Part shown: one piece after another, positions 36,839-46,317 of the stretch
Numbering within the stretch: position 1 is the stretch's first letter
Layout of the letters: each line of letters begins with the position of its first letter
Assembly (NCBI RefSeq): GCF_000717655.1
Contig: NZ_JNZY01000006.1
Location: 62,001-126,000 of the forward strand
Reading direction: 5' to 3'
DNA: 64,000 nt
From: Streptomyces katrae
GTDB lineage: Bacteria; Actinomycetota; Actinomycetes; Streptomycetales; Streptomycetaceae
The notes under the pieces: generated by a model
What the model saw: only the letters and a program-made list of their open reading frames with translations
What the model was told of the DNA's origin: nothing
Databases searched by the model: none
Program-made: the position numbers and the translations under genes

Positions 36839-38721
36839 AGAGCGACTCCCATCCGGTCGAGTACGGAGGACAGCACGGCGACCGCATCGCAGCCGGCGAA
36901 GACGTACTCGTCCACGGCGCCGGCCGAGGTGCCGGGCTTGCCCGCGAGGAACACGGTCGTCGCACCGGCCGCGCGCAGGGCCCCGGCCACCGCCTCGGCC
37001 TGCTCCTCGTACAGCGCGTCGCTGGAGCACAGCACGGCCATGCCGTCCGCGCCGCTCGCGGCGTAGGCCTCGGCGGCCGTCGCCGCGTCCACCGACACCG
37101 GGTCGTGGACCGCCTCGACGCCGCCCGCCTGGAACAGGTTCGCGGCGAAGGTGGCGCGCGCGGTGTGCGCGGCCGCCGGGCCCAGCGCGGCGAGGAAGAT
37201 CCGCGGACGGTTCCCGGTCGCGGCCAGGTGCGCGTCGCTGCGGGCGCGCAGTGCCTCGTACGCCTCGTCGCGCCGTACGCGGGGCAGCCCGCCGGCGGGA
37301 CCCGCCGGGGCGGGCTCGCGGTCGAGGGGCTTCTCCGAGAGCAGCGGGAACTCGCTGACTCCCGTGATGGGTTCGCGGCGCTTGGCGAGCTTCTTGGAGC
37401 GCTCGGCCCAGGTCGCGGCGAGCCGCTCGGCGACGAGGCCGGAGCGCAGGGCGGCGGCCAGGCCGCCGGCCTTCTCGATCGTCTGGAAGAACTCCCAGGC
37501 GGCGTGGGCCAGTTCGTCGGTGAGCTGCTCGACGTAGTACGAGCCGCCGGCCGGGTCGATGACGCGGGCCAGGTGCGACTCCTCCAGCAGGATGGTGGAG
37601 GTGTTGCGGGCGATGCGGCGCGCGAAGGCGTCCGGCAGGCCCAGCTCGTGGTCGAAGGGGAGCACGGTGACCGAGTCGGCCCCGCCCACGCCCGCCGCCA
37701 TGCAGGCGACGGTGGTGCGCAGCATGTTCACCCAGGGGTCGCGGCGGGTCATCATGACCGGAGAGGTGACGGCGTGCTGGCGCTGGGCGCCGGCGTCGGG
37801 GGCCCCGCAGGCCTCGGCGATCCGGGCCCACAGACGGCGGGCGGCGCGGAACTTCGCGATGGTGAGGAACTGGTCGGCGGTCGCGGCGTAGCGGAACTCG
37901 AGCTGGCCGAGGGCGGCTCGGACATCGAGGGCGCCGGCGGCTCCGGTCTCGCCGTCGGCTTCGGTGAGGGCGCGGAGGTAGGCGACGCCGGTGGCCAGGG
38001 ACAGCCCCAGCTCCTCGGCCGCGCTACCGCCGGCCTCGTGGTACGGCAGGGCGTCGACGGCGAGGGCGCGGACGCCGGGCCAGCGTGCGGCCGCCTCCCG
38101 GGCGAGCCCGACGGCGCCGGCCAGGTCCAGGACTTCACCCGTACGGGCCTCGTGGCCCAGCGGGTCGGCGCCGAGGCTCGCGCGGGCGGCCTCGGGGGTC
38201 ACACCGCGCTCGGCGTACAGGCGGAGCAAGGCGCGGGCGGCCTCGGCGTATTCGGCTCCGGCGTCCAGGGAGACGGGCGCCAGGTCGAGGTAGACGCCGT
38301 CGAGGACGCGCGGGAGCGCGTCGACGGGGAGTCCGCCCGGTCCGCCCAGGGACAGCCAGAGGGAGGTGACCCCGTTCTCGAGGTCGGTGAGAACGGCCTC
38401 GTTCACCCGTGCGGCATCGCTGCCGAGGTACCGCTGCCGCACGTCCCAGCCGCCGGCGGCACCGCCGGCGGGGCTGCCGCCCCGGACGAACGGTGCGAAC
38501 CCGGGGAAACCGGTTTCGTCGGCCGTTTCGGGCGCGGTGTACAGCGGGCGGGTGGTGAGCCCGTCCTCGAGCTTTGTGGACAACGCGTCTTCTGCAGCAT
38601 CGCCGGATACGTCCTTGCCGGACTTGCGTAGAACGCCCTCTACCAGGCGCTGCCACTGCTCATGCGTCGCGTCAGGGAACTCGGCGGCCAAGGAGAGCCC
38701 GTCATCAGGCAGGACCGTCAT
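36835..38721 (-). CDS. mutA: Methylmalonyl-CoA mutase small subunit
   Basis: 628 residues, homologous to the large subunit along its length (the barrel motifs [16 protein letters not shown] and [18 protein letters not shown] are shared), but the cobalamin motif DxHxxG is absent; the corresponding place reads [17 protein letters not shown]. This is normal for the structural beta subunit, which makes a heterodimer with the catalytic subunit. First gene of mutA-mutB-meaB, start ATG 38721. A -10 box lies about 35 bases upstream. Confidence 0.95.
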
Positions 38722-38754
38722 GGCTCGAATGCTAGGGGGGTCACCTTGGGAACC

Positions 38755-38760
38755 ACTATA
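38755..38760 (-). promoter_or_regulatory. Candidate -10 box of the mutAB-meaB operon
   Basis: The minus strand reads TATAGT, close to the consensus, 34 bases before the mutA start codon. No good -35 is seen at 17-18 bases. The leader would be about 27 bases. Confidence 0.4.
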
Positions 38761-39064
38761 ACGACAGGGTGTGATCTCGCCCTCTCATGTGAGACGGGTC
38801 GGGTCACGAAAGAGCGCCCCGAACGGGCGGGCACCTGGCGGGGGCGGGTCCGGCCCTGAGGGCGTCCGACAGGCGGCAACGGACGGCGGTCTCGGCGAAC
38901 GCGTGGCGGTCGCGTTGCGGGGGCATGAAATCCGGCCACGGTTTCCGGCCGTCGCGGGGTGTTCTGCGGCGGGTTCCCGGCACGGCATAGGGCCAGCTCA
39001 GAGCCAGTGTGCCGCGGTGGGTGCGAGCTTCGGGCAGGAGCCGTTACGGCGTGCCGGACGGGGC

Positions 39065-39093
39065 TTGACCCGTACTCGGGCCGCTGACAGTCT
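39065..39093 (+). promoter_or_regulatory. Candidate promoter of the sulfonate operon
   Basis: TTGACC at 39065-39070, then 17 bases, then CAGTCT at 39088-39093. Transcription would start near 39100, on or next to the ATG of the cysteine-rich small frame at 39101, making that frame leaderless. The -10 is weak, so the call depends on the combination. Confidence 0.4.
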
Positions 39094-39100
39094 CCGAGCC

Positions 39101-39202
39101 ATGTCCGCGTTCGAGCTTCCCGCCCCGCGGCTCCACACCCCCGGCTCCTGTACCGCGCCGGGTTCGTGTCCGGGCCGCTGTCCGGCCACGCGCCGCGCTT
39201 AA
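39101..39202 (+). CDS. Putative cysteine-containing leader peptide of the sulfonate operon
   Basis: A 33-codon frame with Cys at positions 17, 23 and 27 (GSCTAPGSCPGRC), about 300 bases before the first sulfur gene. Actinobacterial sulfur operons are often preceded by short leader peptides, and in mycobacteria leaderless polycysteine frames attenuate downstream genes according to cysteine supply. The predicted start of transcription coincides with the ATG, which has no ribosome binding site. It does not have the common Streptomyces RRHVDL-type leader sequence, so assignment is tentative. Confidence 0.4.
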   Translation: MSAFELPAPRLHTPGSCTAPGSCPGRCPATRRA

Positions 39203-39510
39203 GCGCCGCCCCGGGCCCCGACCGATGACCGTTCGGCCTTGCGCCGAACCGGCCGTCGGCCACCCCACCCGGAACCGCCCGGCTCCGCGCCGGCCCCTCC
39301 GCCCTCTCGCCGACCGCCTTCCGGCCGTGGTCCACGTGCGTCCGGTCTGACCGGCCGTGGCCTACCGGCCTGCGGCCCGGAGCCGACCCGGTCTCCCGCT
39401 CACCGGCTTCCGGTGCCGACCCGGCCCGCCCTCCGGTCAAGCGGCCCCGGTCAGAGGTTCGCCCGTGCGCCCCATTCCTCCACTGCGGAAACCAACCCAA
39501 GGGAGTTCCC
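39203..39510. other. Long untranslated leader before the sulfonate operon
   Basis: About 300 bases with no gene-like frame. It is C-rich, and CCGGCCGTGG occurs twice, 30 bases apart (39321 and 39351), with several CCGG-rich segments that could pair in alternative ways. A structured attenuator is possible, but I could not identify one terminator hairpin with confidence. The upstream part (38722-39064) shows nothing beyond the mutA promoter. Confidence 0.4.
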
Positions 39511-40446
39511 ATGAGCACTGCCACCCGTACCCAGCTCACCGTCACCCGGATCGGCGGGCGGATCGGTGCCGAGATCGGCGGTGTGCAGCTCGGCGGGGGC
39601 CTCGGTGACGATGTCGTCGCCGAGATCCGTGCCGCGCTCCTCGCCCACAAGGTCGTCTTCTTCCGCGACCAGCACCACCTCGACGAGACCGGCCACGAAG
39701 CCTTCGCCCGGCTCCTCGGCACGCCCGTCGCCCACCCCACCGTGCCCTCCGCCGACGGCCGTTACGCCCTCGGCATCGACTCCCACCACGGCGCCCGTGC
39801 CAACCAGTGGCACACCGACGTCACCTTCGTCCCCGCCTACCCCGCCTTCTCCATCCTCCGTGCCGTCACGGTCCCCCCGTACGGCGGCAACACCCTCTGG
39901 GCCAACACCGCCAGCGCCTACGCGAACCTCCCCGAGCCGCTGCGCAGCCTCGCCGACGGCCTGCGCGCCGTGCACTCCAACGCGTACGACTACGCCGCCC
40001 TCAGGCCCGACGCCGTCCCCGAGGCGCTGGCCCAGTACCGCGAGGTGTTCACCTCCACCGAGTTCCTCACCGAGCACCCCGTCGTCCGCGTCCACCCCGA
40101 GACCGGCGAACGCGCCCTGCTCCTCGGCAACTTCGTCCAGCGGATCAAGGGCCTCACCGGCCGCGACTCCCGCGCCCTCCTCGACCTCTTCCAGGCGCAC
40201 ATCGAGAGCCCCGAGAACACCGTCCGCCGGCAGTGGCGGGCCGGCGACGTCGCGATCTGGGACAACCGGGCCACCCAGCACTACGGCGTCGACGACTCCG
40301 ACGACCACGAGCGCACCCTGCGCCGCGTGACGGTGGACGGCGACGTCCCGGTCGGCCCGGACGGGGTCCCGTCCCGCCTGATCAGCCCGGAGACCGTGCC
40401 CGACCCGTCCTTCGGCATCCCCTCCGGCGCATCCGCCGGCGCCTGA
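39511..40446 (+). CDS. TauD/TfdA-family Fe(II)/2-oxoglutarate dioxygenase
   Basis: 311 residues. The metal triad is visible: WHTD (HxD) near residue 92 and the distal His in [10 protein letters not shown] near 255, followed by Arg for 2-oxoglutarate. The family hydroxylates taurine, alkyl sulfates or sulfonates next to the sulfur group so that sulfite or sulfate is released. It is first in a six-gene operon that also encodes a sulfonate importer, and a good AAGGGAG ribosome binding site precedes the ATG. The exact substrate is not determinable. Confidence 0.9.
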   Translation: MSTATRTQLTVTRIGGRIGAEIGGVQLGGGLGDDVVAEIRAALLAHKVVFFRDQHHLDETGHEAFARLLGTPVAHPTVPSADGRYALGIDSHHGARANQWHTDVTFVPAYPAFSILRAVTVPPYGGNTLWANTASAYANLPEPLRSLADGLRAVHSNAYDYAALRPDAVPEALAQYREVFTSTEFLTEHPVVRVHPETGERALLLGNFVQRIKGLTGRDSRALLDLFQAHIESPENTVRRQWRAGDVAIWDNRATQHYGVDDSDDHERTLRRVTVDGDVPVGPDGVPSRLISPETVPDPSFGIPSGASAGA

Positions 40447-40524
40447 CCGCTCCCGGCCCCGGCCCGCCCCCAGCCCTCGCCCCCGCCACGCCCGCCCCCT
40501 CGTACGACGCCCCAAGGAGGCCCC

Positions 40525-41088
40525 GTGCCCACCCTGCTCGCCCTCTCCGGCAGCCCCTCCCCGCACTCCCGTACCGCCGTCGTCGCCGACCACGTCCTGC
40601 GCCGGCTCTCCCACGCCGGGTACGACACCGCCCACCTCGCCGTACGGGAGCTCCCCGCCGCCGACCTCCTCTCCGCCCGCCGCGGCGAGCCGGAGATCCG
40701 CCGGGCCCTCGAAGCCGTCGTCGAGGCCGACGGGATCATCGTCGCGACGCCGGTCTACAAGGCTTCGTACACCGGCCTGCTCAAGGCCTTCCTCGATCTG
40801 CTCCCGCAGGACGGGCTGGCCGGCAAAACGGTCCTGCCCATCGCCACCGGCGGCAGCCTCGCCCATGTCCTCACCCTCGACTACGCCCTGCGCCCGGTAC
40901 TCGCCGCCCTCGGCGCCCGGCACGTCACCGCCGGCCGGTTCGTCCTGGACTCCTCCGTGGAGCGCGGCACCGGCCCCGACCGGCTGCGGCCCGAAGCCGA
41001 GCTGGACCTCTTCCAGGCCGTCGACGAGTTCGCCGACGCGCTGAACGCCCGGGCCTCCGCAGCGCCCCTCGCCACCACCGCCCCGTAG
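40525..41088 (+). CDS. ssuE: NADPH-dependent FMN reductase (SsuE-like)
   Basis: 187 residues, flavodoxin-like. The N-terminal LLALSGSPSPHSRT is the phosphate-binding loop of FMN reductases, and TPVYKASYTGLLKAFLDLLP matches the SsuE/MsuE family. It supplies reduced flavin to a two-component monooxygenase, most likely the one at the end of this operon. GTG start at 40525 with AGGAGG four bases upstream. Gap of 78 bases to the dioxygenase gene. Confidence 0.88.
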   Translation: MPTLLALSGSPSPHSRTAVVADHVLRRLSHAGYDTAHLAVRELPAADLLSARRGEPEIRRALEAVVEADGIIVATPVYKASYTGLLKAFLDLLPQDGLAGKTVLPIATGGSLAHVLTLDYALRPVLAALGARHVTAGRFVLDSSVERGTGPDRLRPEAELDLFQAVDEFADALNARASAAPLATTAP

Positions 41089-41128
41089 CGGCCCCGAAAC
41101 CACCCCATCCCGAACAAGGACCCCTTCC

Positions 41129-42160
41129 ATGCCCGCAGCCCTCGCCTCCACCTCCACCACCCGACGCCAGTTCCTCACCCTGCTCGGCATCTCGGCGGCC
41201 GCGGTGAGCTGCGGCACGGCCACGGCCACCGGCGGATCCGCCAAGCAGGTCACGACCCTCAAGTACCAGGGGTCCGTCGGCGCGGTCCTGCTCCCCGAGC
41301 TGGCCGCGGACCTCGGCTATCTGGGCGGCCTGACCCTCGACTGGGTCGGCAACACGATCAGCGGCCCCCAGGACATCCAGTCCGCCGCCACCGGCCAGAC
41401 CCACTTCGGCGGGGCCTTCAACGGCGCGATCGTCAAACTCGCCGCGAGCAAGGCCCAGATCCAGTCCGTCATCTCCTACTACGGCTCCGACAAGGACACC
41501 TACCTCGGCTACTACGTCCTGGAGGACAGCCCGATCCGCTCGCCCCGCGACCTGATCGGCAAGAAGGTTGGCATGAACACGCTGGGCGCCCACGCCCAGG
41601 CGCTGCTGGAGATCTACCTGGAACGCAACGGCCTCTCCAAGGCCGAGGCGGCCAAGGTCGAGTCCCTCGTGGTCCCGCCCGTCAACACCGAACAGGCGCT
41701 GCGCCAGAAGCAGATCGAGGTCGGCGTGCTCAGCGGAGTCCTGCGCGACAAGGCCCTCGCCGCCGGGGGCATTCGCCCGCTGTTCAAGGACTTCGAGCTG
41801 CTGGGCGCCTTCAGCGCCGGGTCGTACGTGATGACCCGGCGGTTCATCAAGGAGAACCCCGACACGGTACGGACCTTCACGACCGGTGTCGCCAAGGCCA
41901 TCGAGTGGTCCCGGACCACCCCGCGTGAGGAGGTCATCGCCCGGATGACCGAGATCGTCAAGAAGCGCGGCCGCAACGAGGACACCTCCACCCTCCAGTA
42001 CTGGCGCTCGTACGGGGTGGCGGAGACCGGCGGCCGGATCGCCGACAAGGAGTTCCAGCTGTGGATCGACTGGCTCGGTGAGCGCGGCGAGGTCAAGAAG
42101 GGCCTGCTGAAGCCCGCCGACCTGTACACGAACGAGTTCAACGACCAGGGGAAGGGCTGA
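41129..42160 (+). CDS. ssuA: Sulfonate ABC transporter substrate-binding lipoprotein
   Basis: 343 residues. The N-terminus has a twin-arginine motif (TRRQFLTLLG) and a hydrophobic run ending in AVSC, a lipobox-like Cys, so it is probably a Tat-exported lipoprotein. The body is an SsuA/NMT1-like periplasmic-type binding fold (YQGSVGAVLLPELAADLGYL, then SAATGQTHFGGAFNG, then DLIGKKVGMNTLGAH). It would deliver sulfonates to the adjacent ATPase and permease. AAGGA lies seven bases before the ATG. Confidence 0.9.
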   Translation: MPAALASTSTTRRQFLTLLGISAAAVSCGTATATGGSAKQVTTLKYQGSVGAVLLPELAADLGYLGGLTLDWVGNTISGPQDIQSAATGQTHFGGAFNGAIVKLAASKAQIQSVISYYGSDKDTYLGYYVLEDSPIRSPRDLIGKKVGMNTLGAHAQALLEIYLERNGLSKAEAAKVESLVVPPVNTEQALRQKQIEVGVLSGVLRDKALAAGGIRPLFKDFELLGAFSAGSYVMTRRFIKENPDTVRTFTTGVAKAIEWSRTTPREEVIARMTEIVKKRGRNEDTSTLQYWRSYGVAETGGRIADKEFQLWIDWLGERGEVKKGLLKPADLYTNEFNDQGKG

Positions 42161-42165
42161 GCACC

Positions 42166-43008
42166 ATGGCGAAGATCGTGTTCGAGTCCGTGACGAAGAC
42201 CTTCCCGAGGAAGCAGGCCAAGGGCAGGAAGGCCGGGGCCCCCGGGGAGGGGAGTTTCACCGCCCTCGACGGCGTGGACCTGGAGATCGGGGCCGGGGAG
42301 TTCGTGGTGGTCGTCGGCCCCAGCGGCTGCGGCAAGTCCACCCTGCTCGACCTGCTGGGGGGCCTGACCCGGCCCACCTCCGGCCGGATCCTCCTCGACG
42401 GGGAGCCGGTCGCCGGACCCGGCCTGGACCGGGGCATCGTCTTCCAGCAGTACGCCCTGCTGCCCTGGCGCACCGCGCTCGGCAACATCGAGTTCGGCCT
42501 GGAGGCGACGGGAGTCCCCCGGCGTGAACGCACCGAGCGGGCACGGGAGTTCCTCGACCTCGTCGGCCTCACCGGCTTCGAGGACCGCCACCCGCACGAG
42601 CTGTCCGGCGGCATGCGCCAGCGCGTGGCCATCGCCCGGTCCCTGGCCTACGACCCGGACGTCCTGCTGATGGACGAGCCGTTCGCCGCGCTCGACGCGC
42701 AGACCCGCGAATCCCTCCAGGACGAGCTGCGCCGCATCTGGCAGCGCACCGGCAAGACCGTCGTGTTCATCACGCACGGGATCGAGGAGGCCGTGTACCT
42801 CGGGCAGCGGGTGGCCGTGATGACCTCCCGCCCCGGCCGGATCAAGGAGGCCGTCCCCGTCTCCTTCGGCGACCGGGCCACCGGCGCCGGCGGGGAGGAG
42901 CTGCGCTCCAGCCCGGAATTCGCCCGCTACCGCCACGAGATCTGGACCCTGCTCCACGACGAGGTGGCCCGTGCCCAGCAACTGGAGAAGGAGGAGGCCA
43001 CCGTATGA
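42166..43008 (+). CDS. ssuB: Sulfonate ABC transporter ATP-binding protein
   Basis: 280 residues. Walker A GPSGCGKST, Q-loop QQYALLPWRT, signature LSGGMRQR and Walker B VLLMDEPFAALD are all present, in the SsuB/TauB subfamily arrangement. It begins five bases after the binding-protein stop and overlaps the permease start by four (ATGA). A longer C-terminal tail than usual carries SFGDRATGAGGEELRSSPEF. Confidence 0.93.
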   Translation: MAKIVFESVTKTFPRKQAKGRKAGAPGEGSFTALDGVDLEIGAGEFVVVVGPSGCGKSTLLDLLGGLTRPTSGRILLDGEPVAGPGLDRGIVFQQYALLPWRTALGNIEFGLEATGVPRRERTERAREFLDLVGLTGFEDRHPHELSGGMRQRVAIARSLAYDPDVLLMDEPFAALDAQTRESLQDELRRIWQRTGKTVVFITHGIEEAVYLGQRVAVMTSRPGRIKEAVPVSFGDRATGAGGEELRSSPEFARYRHEIWTLLHDEVARAQQLEKEEATV

Positions 43009-43934
43009 GCACCGCAGCCGATACGAAGACCACCGCGGCCGAGGCGGAAGCCGTACGAGCGGGCGGGGTGCGCACCCCGGCGCCTGCGCCCGTACGGGAA
43101 CCCGCACCGGCACGGGAACCCACCCCCGCGGCCCCCTCCCCGGCTCCGGCCGGCCCGCCCGCCCTGCGCGCCCTCGCCCGGTGGCTGCGCGCGGCGGCAC
43201 TGCGTTCGGCGGCGGTCCTCGCCCTGCTCGCGGTCTGGGAGGCGGCGCCCCGGCTCGCACTGGTGGACTCCACCTTCCTCCCGCCGGTCAGCGAGGTCGC
43301 GGCGGCATGGTGGGAACTGGCGGGCAACGGACAGCTCGCCGAGCACACCCGGGCCAGCCTGGTCCGCTCCTTCGGCGGCTTCGCCATCGCCGTCGCCGTC
43401 GCGGTCCCGCTCGGTCTGCTGATCGGCTGGTACCGCCCCGTCGCGGTGCTGCTCGGCCCGCTGCTGGAGGTGTTCCGCAACACCGCGGCCCTCGCGCTGC
43501 TGCCCGTGTTCGTCCTGCTGCTCGGCATCGGCGAGACCTCGAAGGTCTCCATCGTCGTCTACGCCTGCGTCTGGCCGGTCCTGCTGAACACCATCAGCGC
43601 CGTCGGCGACGCCGACCCGACGCTGGTCCGACTGGCCCGGTCCATGGACCTGTCCACGCCGAGGCTGTTCCAGAAGGTGATCCTCCCGGCCTCCGTACCG
43701 GCGATCTTCACCGGTATCCGGCTGGCCGGCGCCGTCTCGATCCTGGTCCTCGTGGCCGCCGAGATGATCGGCGCCAAGGCGGGGCTCGGCTATCTGATCA
43801 ACGCCTCGCAGTTCAACTTCGCGATCCCGGAGATGTACGCGGGCATCGTCACCATCTCCGCCATCGGCGTGGCCTTCAACCAGCTCCTCGTCAGCGTCGA
43901 ACGCCGCCTCAGCCTCTGGCGCGTCCCCGCCTGA
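43005..43934 (+). CDS. ssuC: Sulfonate ABC transporter permease
   Basis: 309 residues with about six membrane segments (for example AVLALLAVWEAAP, GGFAIAVAVAVPLGLLIGW, TAALALLPVFVLLLGIG, VSIVVYACVWPVLLNTI, GAVSILVLVAAEMIG). The EAA-type loop is near LARSMDLSTPRLFQKVILP. A Pro/Ala-rich cytoplasmic N-terminus of about 50 residues precedes the first segment. SsuC/TauC family; translationally coupled to the ATPase gene. Confidence 0.92.
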   Translation: MSTAADTKTTAAEAEAVRAGGVRTPAPAPVREPAPAREPTPAAPSPAPAGPPALRALARWLRAAALRSAAVLALLAVWEAAPRLALVDSTFLPPVSEVAAAWWELAGNGQLAEHTRASLVRSFGGFAIAVAVAVPLGLLIGWYRPVAVLLGPLLEVFRNTAALALLPVFVLLLGIGETSKVSIVVYACVWPVLLNTISAVGDADPTLVRLARSMDLSTPRLFQKVILPASVPAIFTGIRLAGAVSILVLVAAEMIGAKAGLGYLINASQFNFAIPEMYAGIVTISAIGVAFNQLLVSVERRLSLWRVPA

Positions 43935-43965
43935 CACCCGTCTCTCCCACCCGAGGAACACCATC

Positions 43966-45297
43966 ATGACCGCACCCCGGACCCTCCACCTCAACGCCTT
44001 CCTCATGAACGCCGGGCACCACGACGCCGCCTGGCGGCACCCCGGCAGCAGCCCCGAGCGGGTCACCGACCTGCGGTACTTCCAGGAGCTGGCGCGGACC
44101 GCCGAGCGCGGGCGGCTCGACTCGGTCTTCTTCGCCGACGGGCTCGCCCTCTGGGGCAAGGCCCGCTACAACGCCCTCGGCGGGTTCGAGCCGCTCACCC
44201 TGCTCTCCGCCATCGCCGCCGTCACCGAGCACATCGGGCTCATCGCCACCGTCTCCACCACCTTCAACGAGCCGTTCCACCTCGCCCGCAAGTTCGCCTC
44301 CCTCGACCACATCAGCAACGGCCGCGCCGGCTGGAACATCGTCACCTCCGGCACCGTCGACGAGGCCCGCAACTTCGGCCAGGACGAGCACCTCGAGCAC
44401 CGCCTCCGCTACGACCGCGCCCGCGAGTTCCTCGACGTCGCCACCAAGCTCTGGGACAGCTGGGAGGACGACGCGATCGTCCTCGACAAGGAGCACGGCA
44501 TCTACGCCGACACCGACAAGCTCCATCCCGCCGCCCACCGCGGCACGTACTTCGGCGTGGCCGGCCCGCTCAACGTGCCCCGCTCCCCGCAGGGCCACCC
44601 GCTCCTCGTACAGGCCGGGTCTTCCGAGGACGGCAAGGAGTTCGCCGCCCAGTACGCCGAGGCCGTCTTCACCGCCCAGCAGACCCTCGCCGACGGGCAG
44701 ACCTTCTACAAGGACCTCAAGTCGCGCCTCGCCAAGTACGGCCGCACCGGATCCGACCTGCTCGTCCTCCCCGGCATCGCGCCCGTCATCGGCTCCACCG
44801 AGGCCGAGGCGAAGGCCCTGGAACAGGAGCTCACCGACCTCCAGGTGCCGGAGTACGGGCTCGCCCAGCTCTCCGGCATGCTCGGTACCGACCTCACCGG
44901 CCATCCCCTCGACGGCCCGCTGCCCGAGCTCCCCGAGGAGCGGGACATCAACGGCAACAAGAGCCGCTTCACCCTCGTCGCCGAACTGGCCCGCCGCGAC
45001 GGCCTCACCCTGCGCGAACTGATCGCCCGCCTCGGCGCCGGCCGCGGCCACCGCGTCTTCGCCGGCACGCCCGAGCAGATCGCCGACCAGCTGGAGGAGT
45101 GGTTCACACAGGGCGCCGCCGACGGCTTCAACATCATGGCGCCCGTCCTTCCGACCGGGCTGACCGCGTTCGTCGACCACGTCGTGCCGATCCTCCAGGA
45201 GCGCGGCCTGTTCCGTACGGAGTACACCGGCACGACCCTGCGCGAGAACTACGGTCTCCCGCGCCCGGCGAACCGGTATGCGGCGGCCGCCTCGTGA
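43966..45297 (+). CDS. NtaA/SnaA/DszA-family FMNH2-dependent monooxygenase
   Basis: 443 residues, luciferase-like fold. The N-terminal LHLNAFLMNAGHHDAAWRHP and the NIVTSGTVDEARNFG segment are signatures of the NtaA/SnaA/DszA/SsuD-like branch, which uses FMNH2 from a separate reductase. It belongs with the FMN reductase upstream. Relatives oxidise sulfones, sulfonates or nitrilotriacetate; here the operon argues for an organosulfur substrate. GAGGAA lies seven bases before the ATG. Last gene, followed by a strong terminator. Confidence 0.9.
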   Translation: MTAPRTLHLNAFLMNAGHHDAAWRHPGSSPERVTDLRYFQELARTAERGRLDSVFFADGLALWGKARYNALGGFEPLTLLSAIAAVTEHIGLIATVSTTFNEPFHLARKFASLDHISNGRAGWNIVTSGTVDEARNFGQDEHLEHRLRYDRAREFLDVATKLWDSWEDDAIVLDKEHGIYADTDKLHPAAHRGTYFGVAGPLNVPRSPQGHPLLVQAGSSEDGKEFAAQYAEAVFTAQQTLADGQTFYKDLKSRLAKYGRTGSDLLVLPGIAPVIGSTEAEAKALEQELTDLQVPEYGLAQLSGMLGTDLTGHPLDGPLPELPEERDINGNKSRFTLVAELARRDGLTLRELIARLGAGRGHRVFAGTPEQIADQLEEWFTQGAADGFNIMAPVLPTGLTAFVDHVVPILQERGLFRTEYTGTTLRENYGLPRPANRYAAAAS

Positions 45298-45321
45298 CGG
45301 GCCCCTGCAGTTGAGCGAGCG

Positions 45322-45348
45322 GCCGCCGGAGTCTCGTACTCCGGCGGC
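45322..45348. terminator. Bidirectional hairpin after the sulfonate operon
   Basis: A perfect 11-bp stem, GCCGCCGGAGT paired with ACTCCGGCGGC, with a five-base loop. It lies between the convergent monooxygenase and oxidoreductase genes. Confidence 0.8.
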
Positions 45349-45360
45349 TTCCGCGTGTCG

Positions 45361-46293
45361 TCAGACCGTCAGGACGATCTTGCCGCGCGTGCGGCCCGCC
45401 GCGCTGAGTTCCCAGGCCTTCGCGGCCTCGGCGAGCGGCAGTGCGTGCTCCACGTTGACCGTGAGCTTCCCCGCATCGGCCAGTTCCCCGAGGAACGTCA
45501 GGCCGGCGGTGTCCGGGCGCACCCACAGCTGGTGCGCACCCTTGGCCGCGGCCTCGTAGTCGGCGATGGAGACCACCCGGCTGCGCTCCTTGACGAGCGA
45601 CTGGAGGACCTCGACGGCGCCCTCCCCGAAGAAGTCCAGCCCCGCGTCGATGCCTTCGGGGGCCAGCGCGCGGATCCGGTCCGCCATGCCCTCCCCGTAG
45701 AGGACGGGCTCGGCGCCGAGCGAGCGCAGGTAGTCGTGGTTGTGCGCGCCGGCCGTGCCGATGACGCGCAGGCCGAGCGCGACGGCGATCTGCACGCCGA
45801 GGGAGCCGGTGCCGCCGGCCGCGGAGTGGATGACGACGGTCTCGCCGGCCTTGAGGCCCACGCGGACGAGGGACTGGTACGCGGTGAGGCCGGCCAGCGG
45901 GATGCCCGCGGCCTGCTCGAAGGTCAGCCCGTGCGGCTTGCGGGCCAGCGTCCGGACGGGGGCGGCGACCAGTTCGGCGTAGGTGCCGAGCTCGACCCAC
46001 TCCTTGCGGACGTACCCGTAGACCTCGTCGCCGACGGCGTAGTCGAAGGTGTCGGGGCCGACCGCCTCGACGACTCCGGCCACGTCCCAGCCGGGTATGA
46101 CGGGGTAGCGGACCTCGAGGATCGGGTCGAGATATCCGGCGGCGAGCTTCCAGTCCACCGGGTTCACGCCGGCGGCCTTGACCCGGACCAGCACCTCGCC
46201 CGGGCCGACCTTGGGCTGCGGTACGTCAACGAGCGTGAGGTTCTCGGAAGTTCCGTATGCGCTGTACGTGATTGCCTTCATGATCGTCGCCAA
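45361..46293 (-). CDS. NADP-dependent zinc-type alcohol dehydrogenase/quinone oxidoreductase family protein
   Basis: 310 residues. The N-terminal GroES-like part has KVGPGEVLVRVKAAGVNPVDWKL and VIPGWDVAGVVEAVG. The nucleotide-binding part has the AAGGTGSLGVQIAVALG fingerprint. The zinc ligands of true alcohol dehydrogenases are missing, which places it with NADPH quinone oxidoreductases. It starts 24 bases after the DUF2470 gene and is probably co-transcribed with it behind the iron box. Confidence 0.9.
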   Translation of the reverse strand: MATIMKAITYSAYGTSENLTLVDVPQPKVGPGEVLVRVKAAGVNPVDWKLAAGYLDPILEVRYPVIPGWDVAGVVEAVGPDTFDYAVGDEVYGYVRKEWVELGTYAELVAAPVRTLARKPHGLTFEQAAGIPLAGLTAYQSLVRVGLKAGETVVIHSAAGGTGSLGVQIAVALGLRVIGTAGAHNHDYLRSLGAEPVLYGEGMADRIRALAPEGIDAGLDFFGEGAVEVLQSLVKERSRVVSIADYEAAAKGAHQLWVRPDTAGLTFLGELADAGKLTVNVEHALPLAEAAKAWELSAAGRTRGKIVLTV

Positions 46294-46317
46294 CGGAAGT
46301 CCGCGGGGACGTATTCC

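Noticed and set aside
42257..42544. Small minus-strand frame inside the sulfonate transporter ATPase gene
   Set aside because: Arg/Pro-rich antisense shadow of a clear ABC ATPase.
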